From Armatimonadota bacterium (GTDB lineage: Bacteria; Armatimonadota; JAAZEB01): a stretch of DNA of 64,000 nucleotides. The position numbers and the translations under genes were made by a program. The stretch covers positions 1 to 64,000 of the forward strand of contig JAAZEM010000188.1 in assembly GCA_012512265.1 (NCBI GenBank), in the 5' to 3' direction. Numbering within the stretch: the first letter of the stretch is position 1; each line of letters opens with the position of its first letter. The notes beneath the pieces were generated by a model, which did not search any database, was not told the origin of the DNA, and saw nothing but the letters and a program-made list of their open reading frames with translations. This document shows positions 1 to 8,580 of the stretch, piece by piece.

Positions 1-80
1 GCGAAGCCCTGCCGGGCTGGGTTGGGGATACTCCCAGATGTCTCAAAACGGCGGTGGCTGGGAGGAGAAGCCCCGAGGGG

Positions 81-152
81 GCTTTGCCGGAAAGCAGCGC
101 GGAGCTTCGAGCTCCGCGCGTGCGGGCGGCCTTCTCCTTACGTCGGAATCCC
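81..152. repeat. Degenerate GC-rich intergenic repeat, copy 1
   Basis: This stretch contains GGCTTTGCCGGAAAGCAGCGC, then a short palindrome GGAGCTTCGAGCTCC, and ends in TCGGAATCCCA. The first block recurs near 8507-8530 (19 of 21 bases by eye). The palindrome and the TCGGAATCCCA end recur at 47076-47166. All three copies are intergenic. No open frame in it looks coding. It is probably a small REP/MITE-like element; the family is unknown to me. Confidence 0.45.
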
Positions 153-206
153 AGGGAAGCCGGGCAGCGAGCTGCGCCGGTAGCTCGCCTGTGGCCCGTA
201 CAGAGG

Positions 207-231
207 AAGAGGGCGCTCTCGGCGCCCTCTT
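207..231 (-). terminator. Hairpin just 3' of the tRNA
   Basis: A perfect 10-bp inverted repeat (AAGAGGGCGC / GCGCCCTCTT) with a 5-nt loop lies four bases beyond the CCA end of the minus-strand tRNA gene. Read on the minus strand it is followed by TTCCTCTG, a weak pyrimidine tract. It most likely ends or protects the tRNA precursor. Confidence 0.55.
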
Positions 232-234
232 GAA

Positions 235-310
235 TGGTGCCCTCGATAGGAATCGAACCTACGCTTCGGGTTCCGGAGACCCGCGCTCTATCCACTGAGC
301 TACGAGGGCA
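235..310 (-). tRNA. tRNA-Arg (anticodon CCG)
   Basis: The reverse complement folds as a complete cloverleaf. The 7-bp acceptor stem is TGCCCTC/GAGGGCA, the D-arm contains GCTCAGTGGATAGAGC, the anticodon stem is CGGGT/ACCCG with loop CTCCGGA, and the T-arm carries GGTTCGATTCC. Anticodon CCG reads the arginine codon CGG, common in this GC-rich genome. The 3' CCA is encoded (235-237). The body is 73 nt (238-310). There is no intron and no mismatch in the acceptor stem. Confidence 0.97.
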
Positions 311-333
311 TTCCCATATGTTTTGACGGTTAC

Positions 334-362
334 ATTATAGCATACCCCGCGCGCCGTGACAA
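334..362 (-). promoter_or_regulatory. Sigma-70-type promoter of the tRNA
   Basis: On the minus strand TTGTCA (357-362) and a perfect TATAAT (334-339) are separated by exactly 17 bp. The -10 box ends 23 nt before the mature tRNA 5' end, leaving a short leader for RNase P to remove. The near-consensus sequence and its position make this one of the clearest promoters in the window. Confidence 0.8.
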
Positions 363-475
363 GAGGTTGATCGCGTTTCGTTCGCCACAATCGTCACGCC
401 GGTGACCGTCTCGATCCAGGAGCGCGCACGATCCAGGGCGCCCGCATCCTTCCCATCCGTGTCCGGCCCCTTCAT
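335..475 (-). CDS. Doubtful 46-residue open frame
   Basis: A short ATG frame on the minus strand contains the stretch DRARSWIETVTGVTIVANE, whose codons are GC3-rich like real genes here. The frame continues in phase from the stop codon of the STAS-UspA gene (64 codons without a stop from 526 to 335), and its own stop lies inside the tRNA promoter. No ribosome binding site is visible. It could be chance, a gene fragment or a former C-terminal extension of the neighbouring gene. I assign no function. Confidence 0.15.
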   Translation of the reverse strand: MKGPDTDGKDAGALDRARSWIETVTGVTIVANETRSTSCHGARGML

Positions 476-526
476 CCATACATAGTATCGCCGGCTGGCG
501 CGGGGTCGGAGAAGGGGAAGCCGGCG

Positions 527-1318
527 CTATGCCTGTGGCTCCGTCGGGGCCCGGTCGATGACCACCTCGCCCTCCGCCTTCTGGAGCAGCACGGTGAGCA
601 CGCGTTCCAGGCGTGGGTCGCCGCCCTCGGCGGTGGGACGGATTGCGGCGACGATGACATCGGCATGGAGGTCTTTCGCGGCCTGGAGGATTCCGGCGCC
701 AAGCTCGCGCGTGCGTTCAACGTGCGCCACCGCTGGCATACCGCATTGGCCCGCGCGGGCGCGCGCGCGGTTTAGAGCCTCTTTAGCGGCGGCTTCCGCC
801 TCGGGGAGTGCCGCGCCCACCGGCTGGCTCAGGGGCACCTCCAGCAGATAGACCATGTGTATCTCGGCGCGCGCGCCTGCCGCGATGCGGCAGGCGAGGT
901 CGATCCCGTGCTCCCAGTCGAGCATCTCCATCAGCGGCACCAGGATCACCTTCCCGGGCTTCTCTTCCGGCTCGGCCGGCTGGATCCCCTGCAGCTCCAA
1001 CGAGCGCCGCGCCTCCTCAATCGTCTTGGCGACGGGAAGCTGCGAGCCAGCGCCGGGCACTTCGCGCAGCACCTGCATGATCTCTTCCGGAACATTGGCG
1101 AGGAGCACGCGCTTCCCTTGCTTCTGGATATAGTGCATCGCGTCGACGAAGGTCTGCACGCCTGCGCCGGACGCGGTCTCCAGGTGGCCGCAGTCGATGA
1201 TGATCCCGGCGGGGTGCTGCTTGAGCAGGAGGTTCGTTGCCGCCTGAATGGCGGGCCACATATTCTCCAGCAGGTTGCCCCGCAGGGTCACCACATCCTC
1301 TCGCGCTTCAATAATCAT
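527..1318 (-). CDS. STAS domain-UspA domain fusion protein
   Basis: This is a 263-residue cytoplasmic protein of two parts. Residues 1-105 resemble a STAS domain (anti-sigma-factor antagonist fold): the IIIDCGHLETASGAG segment at about 39-53 matches the beta-strand and loop that carry the phosphorylatable Ser/Thr in SpoIIAA-type proteins. An acidic, proline-containing linker (about 108-122) leads to a universal-stress-protein-like domain (about 123-255) beginning VILVPLMEMLDW. The C-terminal ATP loop usual in ATP-binding UspA proteins (G-2x-G-9x-G-S/T) is not visible, so this half may be a non-ATP-binding type. The gene is divergent from uppP. A signalling or stress role is inferred; the partner kinase is not in the window. 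Confidence 0.7.
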   Translation of the reverse strand: MIIEAREDVVTLRGNLLENMWPAIQAATNLLLKQHPAGIIIDCGHLETASGAGVQTFVDAMHYIQKQGKRVLLANVPEEIMQVLREVPGAGSQLPVAKTIEEARRSLELQGIQPAEPEEKPGKVILVPLMEMLDWEHGIDLACRIAAGARAEIHMVYLLEVPLSQPVGAALPEAEAAAKEALNRARARAGQCGMPAVAHVERTRELGAGILQAAKDLHADVIVAAIRPTAEGGDPRLERVLTVLLQKAEGEVVIDRAPTEPQA

Positions 1319-1433
1319 CTGGGCTCTCCATCAACCAGGCGAGGGCTCCGTGAACGCGGCGAGCCCCCTCAACCCCCTCTCATTCTCCAGGAGTACCCGC
1401 CGCCCCTGCCTGCATCCGCGCACCGGGTGCGTT

Positions 1434-1462
1434 TTGCGTTTTGAGGGCCGGCGTGGTATGAT
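1434..1462 (+). promoter_or_regulatory. Likely promoter of uppP
   Basis: TTGCGT (1434-1439) and TATGAT (1457-1462) are separated by 17 bp, 45 nt upstream of the uppP start codon. The -10 has one mismatch to consensus and the -35 matches in its TTG. It lies in the divergent region shared with the STAS-UspA gene. Confidence 0.5.
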
Positions 1463-1506
1463 GAGGGGCGCGTGCTTCCGCCCCGGCTTAACCGGAAAGT
1501 CGGGCC

Positions 1507-2328
1507 GTGCTAGAAGGGAAAGCGGTGCCAGCGGCCAGAGCGGTGATCTTGGGAGTGGTGCAGGGGCTCACGGAGTTCCTGCCGGTGAGCAGTTCTGCCC
1601 ACCTGGTGCTTCTGGCGCGCCTGGGGCGCTGGCGCAAGGATTCGCTCGACCTGGAAGTGGCACTGCACCTGGGGTGCCTCCTGGCGCTTCTCGCCGCCTT
1701 CCGCGGCGAGTGGAGCTGGCTCCTGCGAAGCGGCCTCACCGGCACCGATCCCAACGCGCGCGCGCTGCTCGCCTCGCTTCTCCTCGCGTGCATCCCGGCC
1801 TCGGTGGCGGGGGTGGTGCTAGAGCGCTATGCTCGCGGCACGTTCCGGCGGCTGCCGCAGATTGCCGCGCTCACCGCGCTGATGGGCGGTGTGCTCATCC
1901 TCGCCGACCACGTGCTCGGCTCGGATCGTGGACTCTTGCAGGTCACATGGCGCGATGGCCTGGTCATCGGGCTGGCGCAGGCGCTCGCCCTCCTGCCTGG
2001 CGTCTCGCGATCCGGGGTGACGATCACCGCCGGCGTCCTGCTGGGCTTCTCGCTTCCGGCGGCGGTGAGCTTCTCCTTCCTTCTCGCGGCGCCGATTCTT
2101 GCGGGCGCCGGCCTATGGGGCCTGCGCCACCTTTCCTGGCGCGGGATCCCACGCGGGGAGCGCCAGACGATGGCGATTGGCCTCATCACCGCCGCCCTGG
2201 TAGGCTACTTCGCGATTGCCTTCATGTTGCGCGTGATTGCCCACATCCACCTGACGCCCTTCGGTCTCTATCGCCTCCTTTTCGCGCTTCTCCTCTGGCG
2301 CCTCGCCTCGACCCGGCAGGCCGATTAG
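1507..2328 (+). CDS. uppP: Undecaprenyl-diphosphatase (UppP/BacA)
   Basis: This integral membrane enzyme hydrolyses undecaprenyl diphosphate to the monophosphate, recycling the lipid carrier for peptidoglycan and other cell-wall polymers; it is also linked to bacitracin resistance. At 273 residues it has the usual family length. The first signature, GVVQGLTEFLPVSSSAHL (residues 16-33), contains the catalytic Glu and the Ser cluster, and the second, PGVSRSG (about 163-169), holds the conserved Arg. Several hydrophobic helices follow. A GTG start at 1507 is used; no strong Shine-Dalgarno is seen. A 7-bp hairpin (2340-2360) follows the stop codon. The assignment is firm. Confidence 0.95.
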   Translation: MLEGKAVPAARAVILGVVQGLTEFLPVSSSAHLVLLARLGRWRKDSLDLEVALHLGCLLALLAAFRGEWSWLLRSGLTGTDPNARALLASLLLACIPASVAGVVLERYARGTFRRLPQIAALTALMGGVLILADHVLGSDRGLLQVTWRDGLVIGLAQALALLPGVSRSGVTITAGVLLGFSLPAAVSFSFLLAAPILAGAGLWGLRHLSWRGIPRGERQTMAIGLITAALVGYFAIAFMLRVIAHIHLTPFGLYRLLFALLLWRLASTRQAD

Positions 2329-2380
2329 CCGCCTGGAAGGGACACCGTGTGGAGGTGTCCTGAGGCAGGTGAGCGACTAG

Positions 2381-2488
2381 CGCCTCGACCTGGTCGTCTC
2401 GTCCGACAACGGCACCTTCATCTTCAGCCTCGCCTATCTGGACGAGGCGCCTCCGGCGGTCATCTTCGCGGGCATCGCCTCCCGGTGA
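2381..2488 (+). pseudogene. Possible 35-codon gene remnant
   Basis: Between uppP and addB, a frame directly after a TAG reads RLDLVVSSDNGTFIFSLAYL and continues to a TGA at 2486-2488. Codon use matches the neighbours, with strong G/C in third positions, and the residue mix resembles a beta-rich protein. It has no start codon or ribosome binding site. It may be the C-terminal remnant of a decayed gene. I cannot name the family, and chance is possible in DNA this GC-rich. Confidence 0.25.
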
Positions 2489-2601
2489 GATCCAGGCGCG
2501 TTGCCTCCCTTTCCGGGAGGAATGGCGCGGGCGCGTGGTGAACAGATGTGTGTCGTGGGGCCAGGAGGAGAACGGCCCCACCTGGGGGGAGGCACTCCAT
2601 C

Positions 2602-5600
2602 GTGGCTTTGACGCCCGTCCGGATCTGGCTGGGTCCGGCTGGCTCGGGGAAGACGCACCGCGCTCGCTCGCTTGCTGGGGAGAGGTGCTGGGCGATTGTG
2701 CCCTCGGAAGGCGCGACGCGCGCCTTCCCGAAGCTCGCGTCCGGCGAGAGCGCCGCCTTCACCTTCCGCCGGCTGGCCGAGCGGATGACGGGCCTCGGGC
2801 CCAGGGAGATCGCTTCGCCGGCGTTGCGTTCCTTCTTGCTGCATCAGGCGGTGCGCCACGCCGTTACTCCGGGCTCTTACTTCGAGCGCGCCGCAAGCCA
2901 GCCGGGCTTCGCTCCCGCCATCGGCGACCTGATCCGCGAGTTCAAGCAGGGGGAGGTCACCGTCGACGCCTTCCTCGACGCGGCGTCCGCATGCGCCGCG
3001 GAGGTGGACGATCCGTGCTTTCTGGAGAAGTGCGAGTGCATCGCGGCGGTCTGGTGCGAGTACGACCGGCTCCTTTCCCGGCATGAAACGCGCGACGCCG
3101 ATGACCTGCTGGCCCAGGCGATGGCCGCCGTCGATGAGTGGAGGGATAGCCCGGAGCGCGTGGTGGTGGATGGCTTCACGTCGTTCACTTCCCAACAGAT
3201 CGGCCTCCTCGCGGGCCTGCAGCGCCGGGGCATCCACCTGGAGATCTGCCTGACCTACGACCCCTCGCGGCCTGTCCTCTTCGCTCGCGTTTCGCGCACC
3301 CGGGAGGAGCTGCGCGCCCGCCTGGCGCCGGTGGAAGAGGAGACGATGGCGGCGCGCGCCCGGCACCTGAGGACGGAGTCGCTGCGCCACCTGGAGGAGA
3401 GCCTCTTTGCGCCGGCGCAAAGCTGCCCCTGCGACGGCAGCGTGCGCATCCATGAAGCCCCGGACCCGGTGATGGAGGCGGAGATGGCGGCGCGCGCAGT
3501 GCATCGCCTCCACGAACAGGGGGTGCCGCTGGGGCGCATTGCCGTGGTGCAGCGCCGGCTGGACGGGGCTGCCACCCTCCTCAAGAGCACCTTCGCGCGC
3601 TACGAGATTCCCGTCGCCTTCCACGCGGGCGAGCCGCTCGGCGAGAACCCGCTGGTCTCCGTGGTCTCGTCGCTCATCCGGCTCTTCCTGAACGACTGGC
3701 CTCGCGCCGAGCTCCTCCGGTGTGCCAAGTCGAGCTACTTCGGGCTCCCTCCCGAGGAAGCGGCGCTGTTGGAGCGGTGGGCAATCACCCGTGGCGTGCG
3801 GGGAGGGCAGCGGGCATGGCGCGAGTACGCGCGCCGTGCGGGAGGCTCAGGCGCGATCCCACAGTGGATCAACCACCTGGGGGTGTGGCAGGGGCGCCTG
3901 CGCAACCCGGCCGATCCGTTTGTCTTCGCCAAGCTGATGGTGCTGATGGCGGGCGACTTCCGCCTGACGGAACGCGCGCGCTCCGGGGATCCCCGGCTGG
4001 CGGCCGAGGATGAGCGCGCCTGGCGAAGCGCGCTCTCCCTCCTCTGGGAGATCGCGGCTGTGGAGAGTATCGCCAACGAGGGGCCTGTCGAGTTCAGTGC
4101 TTTCGCGGACGCCGTGCTCTCCGGATGGGCCTCGAGCCTCTTCAACATGCCCGAGCCCGAAGAGGAGCACATCGAGATTTTGGAAGCGTTTGACGCGCGG
4201 CAGCAGGAGTTCGACGCGGTCTTCCTGCTCGCCCTCAACGAGCGCATCTTTCCGCGCGTTGTGGGCGACGATCCCTTCCTGCGTGACGACGAACGCGAGG
4301 TGCTAGCGCGGCATGGGATTCGCCTGGCGCGCCAGGTGGAGCTGGCCGATGAGGAGCGCGCCCTCTTCTACCGCGTGATCACGGCGCCCTCGCGGCATCT
4401 CGTCCTCTCCTACGCGCGCACGGGTGCCGATGGCAGCCAGACGCTCCCCTCCTACTATCTGGAGGAAGTACGCGGGGTCTTTGCCGAAGGCGATGGGGCG
4501 CCGCCTACGATCGCGCGCACGCTGGCAGACGTCGTGCCGGACTTGGAAGACGCGGTGGGCCTGCGCGAGAAGGCGCTCTGCGCCGCTGCCGCGCAGGCAG
4601 GTTACCGGACGCTGGATGCGCCTGTGCTGGATGCGCTTCTCGCCGAGCTCGCGGCGGCGAAGCCTGAGCTGTTTGCCAACTGGCAGGGCTTCCTGCGTCC
4701 GTGGAACGGGCACGTGCTTCGCTCCGAGCCACTGCGCGAGTGGGTTCAGAGGCAGGCCCGCGACCGGTGCTTCAGCCCCTCAGAGCTGGAGAGTTTCCTC
4801 GCCTGCCCGCACCGGCACTTTCTCAGCGCGCAGCTTCGCATCCGCGAAGTGAGCGAGGAAGCGGGCGCCGAGGAGATCGGCACGCTGCTCCATGCCGTCC
4901 TTCGCGTCTTCTTCCGCGAGTGCAGCCGCGAAGCCGGGCCTGATGCCGAGAGCTTCCTGCCGCCGGACGCCATGGAGCGCCTGGAAGCGATCCTGGATGC
5001 CCTCTTGCCCGAGGTGATCCACGACCCGCGCCGCTGGCGCGTGCGGATGATCCATCATGCGGCGCGCGAGTACTTGGAGCGCTTCCTGGAAGAGGAGTAC
5101 GAATACCTGCTTCAAACCCGATTGGTGCCTTCGTACTTCGAGCTCGCGTTTGGGCCTCGGAGTGCCAGCCACGGTGATGCCCCCGACCCCGCCTCGTCGG
5201 CGACGCCCCTGGTGATCTCCAGCCCCGACGGCGATGTGGAGATCGCGGGGACGATTGACCGCGTGGACCGCACCCCGAATGGAGAGGCCGTGGTGGTCAC
5301 CGACTATAAGCTCTCCCGAGGCAAACAGCTGAAGGAGATGCTGGCCGGGACGAGCCTGCAGATGCCACTCTACCTGCTGGCGATGGAGCAGGTGTTCGGC
5401 CTGCCTGCGGTCGCCGCCGTTTACCGGCCCCTGCGCGAGGAGGGCCCCTACTGGCTTTTCCGCCCCGGCCTGGTGCGCGACCTGAAACCGTGCGGGAAGG
5501 GCGACGGCGTGCCTGCGGCGCGTTACGCGGAGTTGATTGAGGTGACGCGCGCCGCCGTTCTGGTGGCGGCCGGCGGCATACGCGCCGCCGAGTGTGCGCC

Positions 5601-5670
5601 GATGCCGGGCGAGATCTGCGATTTCTGCCCCTTCCCCGATATCTGCCGGCCTGATGAGGCGGCCGTCTGA
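2602..5670 (+). CDS. addB: AddB-like ATP-dependent nuclease subunit B
   Basis: This is the second subunit of an AddAB-type helicase-nuclease, which resects double-strand breaks for RecA loading. The 1022-residue protein opens with a Walker A motif (GPAGSGKT, 11-18). A GTG start at 2602 is chosen over an in-frame start at 2548 because GGGGGAGG sits 9 nt upstream and the P-loop then lies at the usual distance from the N-terminus. The C-terminal third is a RecB-like nuclease: GTIDRVD followed by TDYK (D901, K903). The iron-sulfur cysteines of AddB/RexB are present: Cys735 (ACPHRHF) and Cys1006, Cys1009 and Cys1015 (CDFCPFPDIC). addA starts 11 bp downstream. Confidence 0.9.
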   Translation: MALTPVRIWLGPAGSGKTHRARSLAGERCWAIVPSEGATRAFPKLASGESAAFTFRRLAERMTGLGPREIASPALRSFLLHQAVRHAVTPGSYFERAASQPGFAPAIGDLIREFKQGEVTVDAFLDAASACAAEVDDPCFLEKCECIAAVWCEYDRLLSRHETRDADDLLAQAMAAVDEWRDSPERVVVDGFTSFTSQQIGLLAGLQRRGIHLEICLTYDPSRPVLFARVSRTREELRARLAPVEEETMAARARHLRTESLRHLEESLFAPAQSCPCDGSVRIHEAPDPVMEAEMAARAVHRLHEQGVPLGRIAVVQRRLDGAATLLKSTFARYEIPVAFHAGEPLGENPLVSVVSSLIRLFLNDWPRAELLRCAKSSYFGLPPEEAALLERWAITRGVRGGQRAWREYARRAGGSGAIPQWINHLGVWQGRLRNPADPFVFAKLMVLMAGDFRLTERARSGDPRLAAEDERAWRSALSLLWEIAAVESIANEGPVEFSAFADAVLSGWASSLFNMPEPEEEHIEILEAFDARQQEFDAVFLLALNERIFPRVVGDDPFLRDDEREVLARHGIRLARQVELADEERALFYRVITAPSRHLVLSYARTGADGSQTLPSYYLEEVRGVFAEGDGAPPTIARTLADVVPDLEDAVGLREKALCAAAAQAGYRTLDAPVLDALLAELAAAKPELFANWQGFLRPWNGHVLRSEPLREWVQRQARDRCFSPSELESFLACPHRHFLSAQLRIREVSEEAGAEEIGTLLHAVLRVFFRECSREAGPDAESFLPPDAMERLEAILDALLPEVIHDPRRWRVRMIHHAAREYLERFLEEEYEYLLQTRLVPSYFELAFGPRSASHGDAPDPASSATPLVISSPDGDVEIAGTIDRVDRTPNGEAVVVTDYKLSRGKQLKEMLAGTSLQMPLYLLAMEQVFGLPAVAAVYRPLREEGPYWLFRPGLVRDLKPCGKGDGVPAARYAELIEVTRAAVLVAAGGIRAAECAPMPGEICDFCPFPDICRPDEAAV

Positions 5671-5681
5671 CAGGGAGCTCC

Positions 5682-8408
5682 ATGCCAGATCCGACACCCA
5701 CCCAACGCGAAGCGATCCAGATGCTCGACCGGAACCTGCTCGTCTCCGCCGGCGCGGGATCCGGCAAGACCACCGTCTTGGTCAACCGGTTTCTGCGCAT
5801 GGTGGCCGGCGACGCGGATCCCACGGCCCCGGCGGAGCCCACGGCTCCGGTGGATGGCGTGCTTACTATCACCTTCACCGACAAGGCTGCTGGCGAGATG
5901 CGCGAGCGGATCGCCGCGGCCCTCGCGGCACGCGGCCTCGTGGAAGAGCGCCGGCGCCTGGAGGTCGCGCACATCAGCACGATCCACGGCTTCTGCCGGC
6001 GCCTGCTCCAGGAGAATCCCTTCGAGGCGGGGCTCGATCCGCGCTTCGCCACCATTGAGGGGGCGCGCGGGTTGTTGATGCGCGAGGAGTGCTTCGAGCA
6101 GGTCGTCGAGCGCCTCTTTGAGACGGGCGACCGAGAGCTGGCGGGGATGGTGCTTGCCTGCCAGGATCTTCCCAGCCGCAAAGGGGGCGATGACGCGCTT
6201 GCCGGCCTGCGCGAGCCAATCCTGGCTGCCATCGACGCGATGCGGTCCCTGGGCTGGGAACCCTCGGACTTGCAGGCCTGGGTGGACGAGGGCGCGGATG
6301 GAATCCTCCGGCAAGTGGCGGCGCTCGTGGCCAGGCAGCTCAGCCCGATCTGGGAAGAGGCGAGGCGGGCGGTGCTCCCCCTGCGCGATTTTCGCCTATG
6401 GGGCGAGGCCGAGGAAGCCCGCTCCGCCTTGGATGAGTGGGCGCGCGCTGCCACGCCAATTGCGCCAGATGAGCCGCTCGAAGCCCTGGTCGAGCGCGCC
6501 GAGGAGCTACGTGCTCTGCGCGGGGTCACGGGGAAGGCGCCCCGTCGCCGCGAGTATTACCCCCGGGAGTTCGAGGAGCTGAAGGAGGCCCAGGAGAGGA
6601 TCCAGACGCTCATCAAGACGCCCTTGGTGCAGCACCTCTCCCTGGAGCGCGAGATTGCCTCCGCGGAGCAGGCGGTGTGCTTCCTGCGCCTGGCTCTGGC
6701 CGTTTGGCAGGAGTATGAGGCGGCCAAGGAAGCGATCTCCTCGCTCGACTTCAACGACCTGCAGGCGCGGGCGCTGAAGCTGCTGGAGACGAGCGAAGGC
6801 GTGCGCCGCCGTTACCAGCGCAAGTTTCGCTACCTGATGGTGGATGAGTTTCAGGATACCGACCGCCTGCAAAGACGCGTGATCGACCTGCTGCGGGGCG
6901 AAAGCAACTTCTTCGTGGTCGGCGATGTGAAGCAGTCGATCTACGGGTGGCGGAATGCGGATGTGCGGATCTTCATGGAGCTCGACCGACAGTTCAGCGC
7001 CCGGGAACGGCTGGAGCCGGATCGCTTCCGGCGGCTCTCACTCGCGGACAACTTCCGCTCGCGTCCGGAGATCCTAACGTTCGTCAACTCCGTTTTCGCC
7101 GATCTCTGGGTCAACGTGCCGGAGGGCACGGGCGCGGTCCCCTTCGAGCCACTGGAGTCCCGGGGCCGCTTCGAGGCAAAGGAGGAGCCGAGCGTGGAGG
7201 TGCTCCTCGTCCGGCGCGGACCCGCCGCGGAGCGCCGGCAGCAGGAGGCGGATCTGGTGGCGAGACGGCTCAAGGAGCTGCACGATACGCTGCCGCTCAC
7301 TTCACACCGCCGGCGCGGCGAGCGCGTCCGCTGGAGTGATTGCCTCATCCTCCTGCGCGCGCTCACTCACGTGAGCGTTTACGAGGAGGCGCTCGTCCGC
7401 CACGGGATCCCCTATTTCATCGTAGGCGGGCGGGGCTACTACGCTCGCCGCGAGATCCGCGACCTGGTCTGCCTCCTCCGCGTCATCGTCAGCCCGCTGG
7501 ATGATGTGGCCACGGCTGCGGCGCTTCGCTCGCCCTTTGCCGGCGTCTCGCTCGATGCGTTGGCGGCTCTCTCGCGCCGGGCAAGGGAGCTCTCGGAGTC
7601 TCCCTGTCTCTATCGTGCCATTGAAGGCGTCCTGGACGATCCCGATCTCTCCGAGGAGGACCGGTCGGCGCTGCGCCGCTTCTATGCTCTGATTGAGCGG
7701 CTGCGGGGGATTTCGGATCGGATGAAGCCCGGCTGGCTCCTCGACCAGGCGATTGGCGAGACGCATTACGATGCCCGGATCCTGGCGCACCCGGATGGCC
7801 GGCGCCGGCTGGCCAACATCCGCAAGCTGGTGCAGCTGGCCAACGCCTATCCTGCTCCCGATGTGGCGGGCCTGGTTCGCTACCTGGAGAGCCTCTCGCT
7901 GGTGAGCACCGATGAGGGCGATGCGCCGTCGTACTCCGAGGCGTCGGATGTGGTGCGGATCATGAGCGTGCATAGAGCCAAGGGCCTCGAGGCTCCGGTC
8001 GTCTTCCTCCCGGACCTGGGCCGGCAGGTCCGCCCCAAAGCACCCGGCCTGGTCCATATCGATCCCGAGGAGCGCCTGATAGGGATGCAGGTGCCCGATG
8101 GGGGCGGCTGGGAAGTCTCGGTGGCGCTGGAGCTGCTCCACGAGCGGAAGGTGCAACGGGAACGGGAGGAGGAAGAAAGACTCCTATACGTGGCGATGAC
8201 GCGCGCCGAGGAGCACCTGGTGTTGGTGGGACCAATGCCCCCCGGCGGTGACACGTGGGGAGAATGGCTGTATGGGCTTCGCCTGCCATTGCCCGGTCCG
8301 CCCGACACCCCGCAGGTGGTCCCCCTGCCCGGCATGGAGGGGGTTCTCGCGCGCGTGAGTGGCGATAAACCGGCGGATAGACCGGGATCCACAGATGAAC
8401 ACAGGTAA
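5682..8408 (+). CDS. addA: AddA-like UvrD-family helicase lacking the nuclease domain
   Basis: This is the motor subunit of the AddAB complex. All superfamily 1 motifs are readable: Walker A SAGAGSGKTT (22-31), TFTDKAAGEMRERI (Ia), STIHGFCRRLL typical of AddA/RecB, DEFQDT (388-393), GDVKQSIYGWR (III), NFRSRPEIL (IV), MSVHRAKGLE (V) and YVAMTRAEEHL (VI, from 836). The protein is 908 residues and ends about 65 residues after motif VI. Usual AddA proteins have roughly 1200 residues because a RecB-type nuclease follows; it is absent here, and only 172 bp separate this stop from the next gene. The final residues (GSTDEHR) come from DNA that looks unlike the rest. DNA cutting would then rest on AddB alone. 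Confidence 0.88.
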   Translation: MPDPTPTQREAIQMLDRNLLVSAGAGSGKTTVLVNRFLRMVAGDADPTAPAEPTAPVDGVLTITFTDKAAGEMRERIAAALAARGLVEERRRLEVAHISTIHGFCRRLLQENPFEAGLDPRFATIEGARGLLMREECFEQVVERLFETGDRELAGMVLACQDLPSRKGGDDALAGLREPILAAIDAMRSLGWEPSDLQAWVDEGADGILRQVAALVARQLSPIWEEARRAVLPLRDFRLWGEAEEARSALDEWARAATPIAPDEPLEALVERAEELRALRGVTGKAPRRREYYPREFEELKEAQERIQTLIKTPLVQHLSLEREIASAEQAVCFLRLALAVWQEYEAAKEAISSLDFNDLQARALKLLETSEGVRRRYQRKFRYLMVDEFQDTDRLQRRVIDLLRGESNFFVVGDVKQSIYGWRNADVRIFMELDRQFSARERLEPDRFRRLSLADNFRSRPEILTFVNSVFADLWVNVPEGTGAVPFEPLESRGRFEAKEEPSVEVLLVRRGPAAERRQQEADLVARRLKELHDTLPLTSHRRRGERVRWSDCLILLRALTHVSVYEEALVRHGIPYFIVGGRGYYARREIRDLVCLLRVIVSPLDDVATAAALRSPFAGVSLDALAALSRRARELSESPCLYRAIEGVLDDPDLSEEDRSALRRFYALIERLRGISDRMKPGWLLDQAIGETHYDARILAHPDGRRRLANIRKLVQLANAYPAPDVAGLVRYLESLSLVSTDEGDAPSYSEASDVVRIMSVHRAKGLEAPVVFLPDLGRQVRPKAPGLVHIDPEERLIGMQVPDGGGWEVSVALELLHERKVQREREEEERLLYVAMTRAEEHLVLVGPMPPGGDTWGEWLYGLRLPLPGPPDTPQVVPLPGMEGVLARVSGDKPADRPGSTDEHR

Positions 8409-8504
8409 ATGCCAGAAGAGCTGATGGGCTTTGGCTTGATGCCGGGTGCGGGCGATACTTCCTCCGGAATAGCCGGTTTGTTTTTCAAAGCTCATAACGC
8501 CCGC

Positions 8505-8560
8505 GTGGCCTTTGCTGGAAAGCAGCGCAGGCCTTTAGGTCCGCGCCTGTTGGACCACGC
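8505..8560. repeat. Degenerate GC-rich intergenic repeat, copy 3
   Basis: GCCTTTGCTGGAAAGCAGCGC matches 19 of 21 bases of the block at about 81-101 and is followed by a GG...CC...GTCCGCGCC stretch in the place of copy 1's palindrome. It fills much of the 172-bp gap between addA and the OB-fold gene. Confidence 0.4.
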
Positions 8561-8580
8561 CTAACGGTTGGGAGGTGGAG

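Noticed and set aside
38..298. 86-codon frame at the left edge
   Set aside because: It runs through the repeat copy, the terminator hairpin and most of the tRNA gene on the opposite strand and has no protein-like composition.
4780..6529. Several 250-410-codon minus-strand frames across addB and addA
   Set aside because: Arg/Ala/Ser-rich shadow translations without ribosome binding sites; the plus strand encodes recognised motifs throughout.
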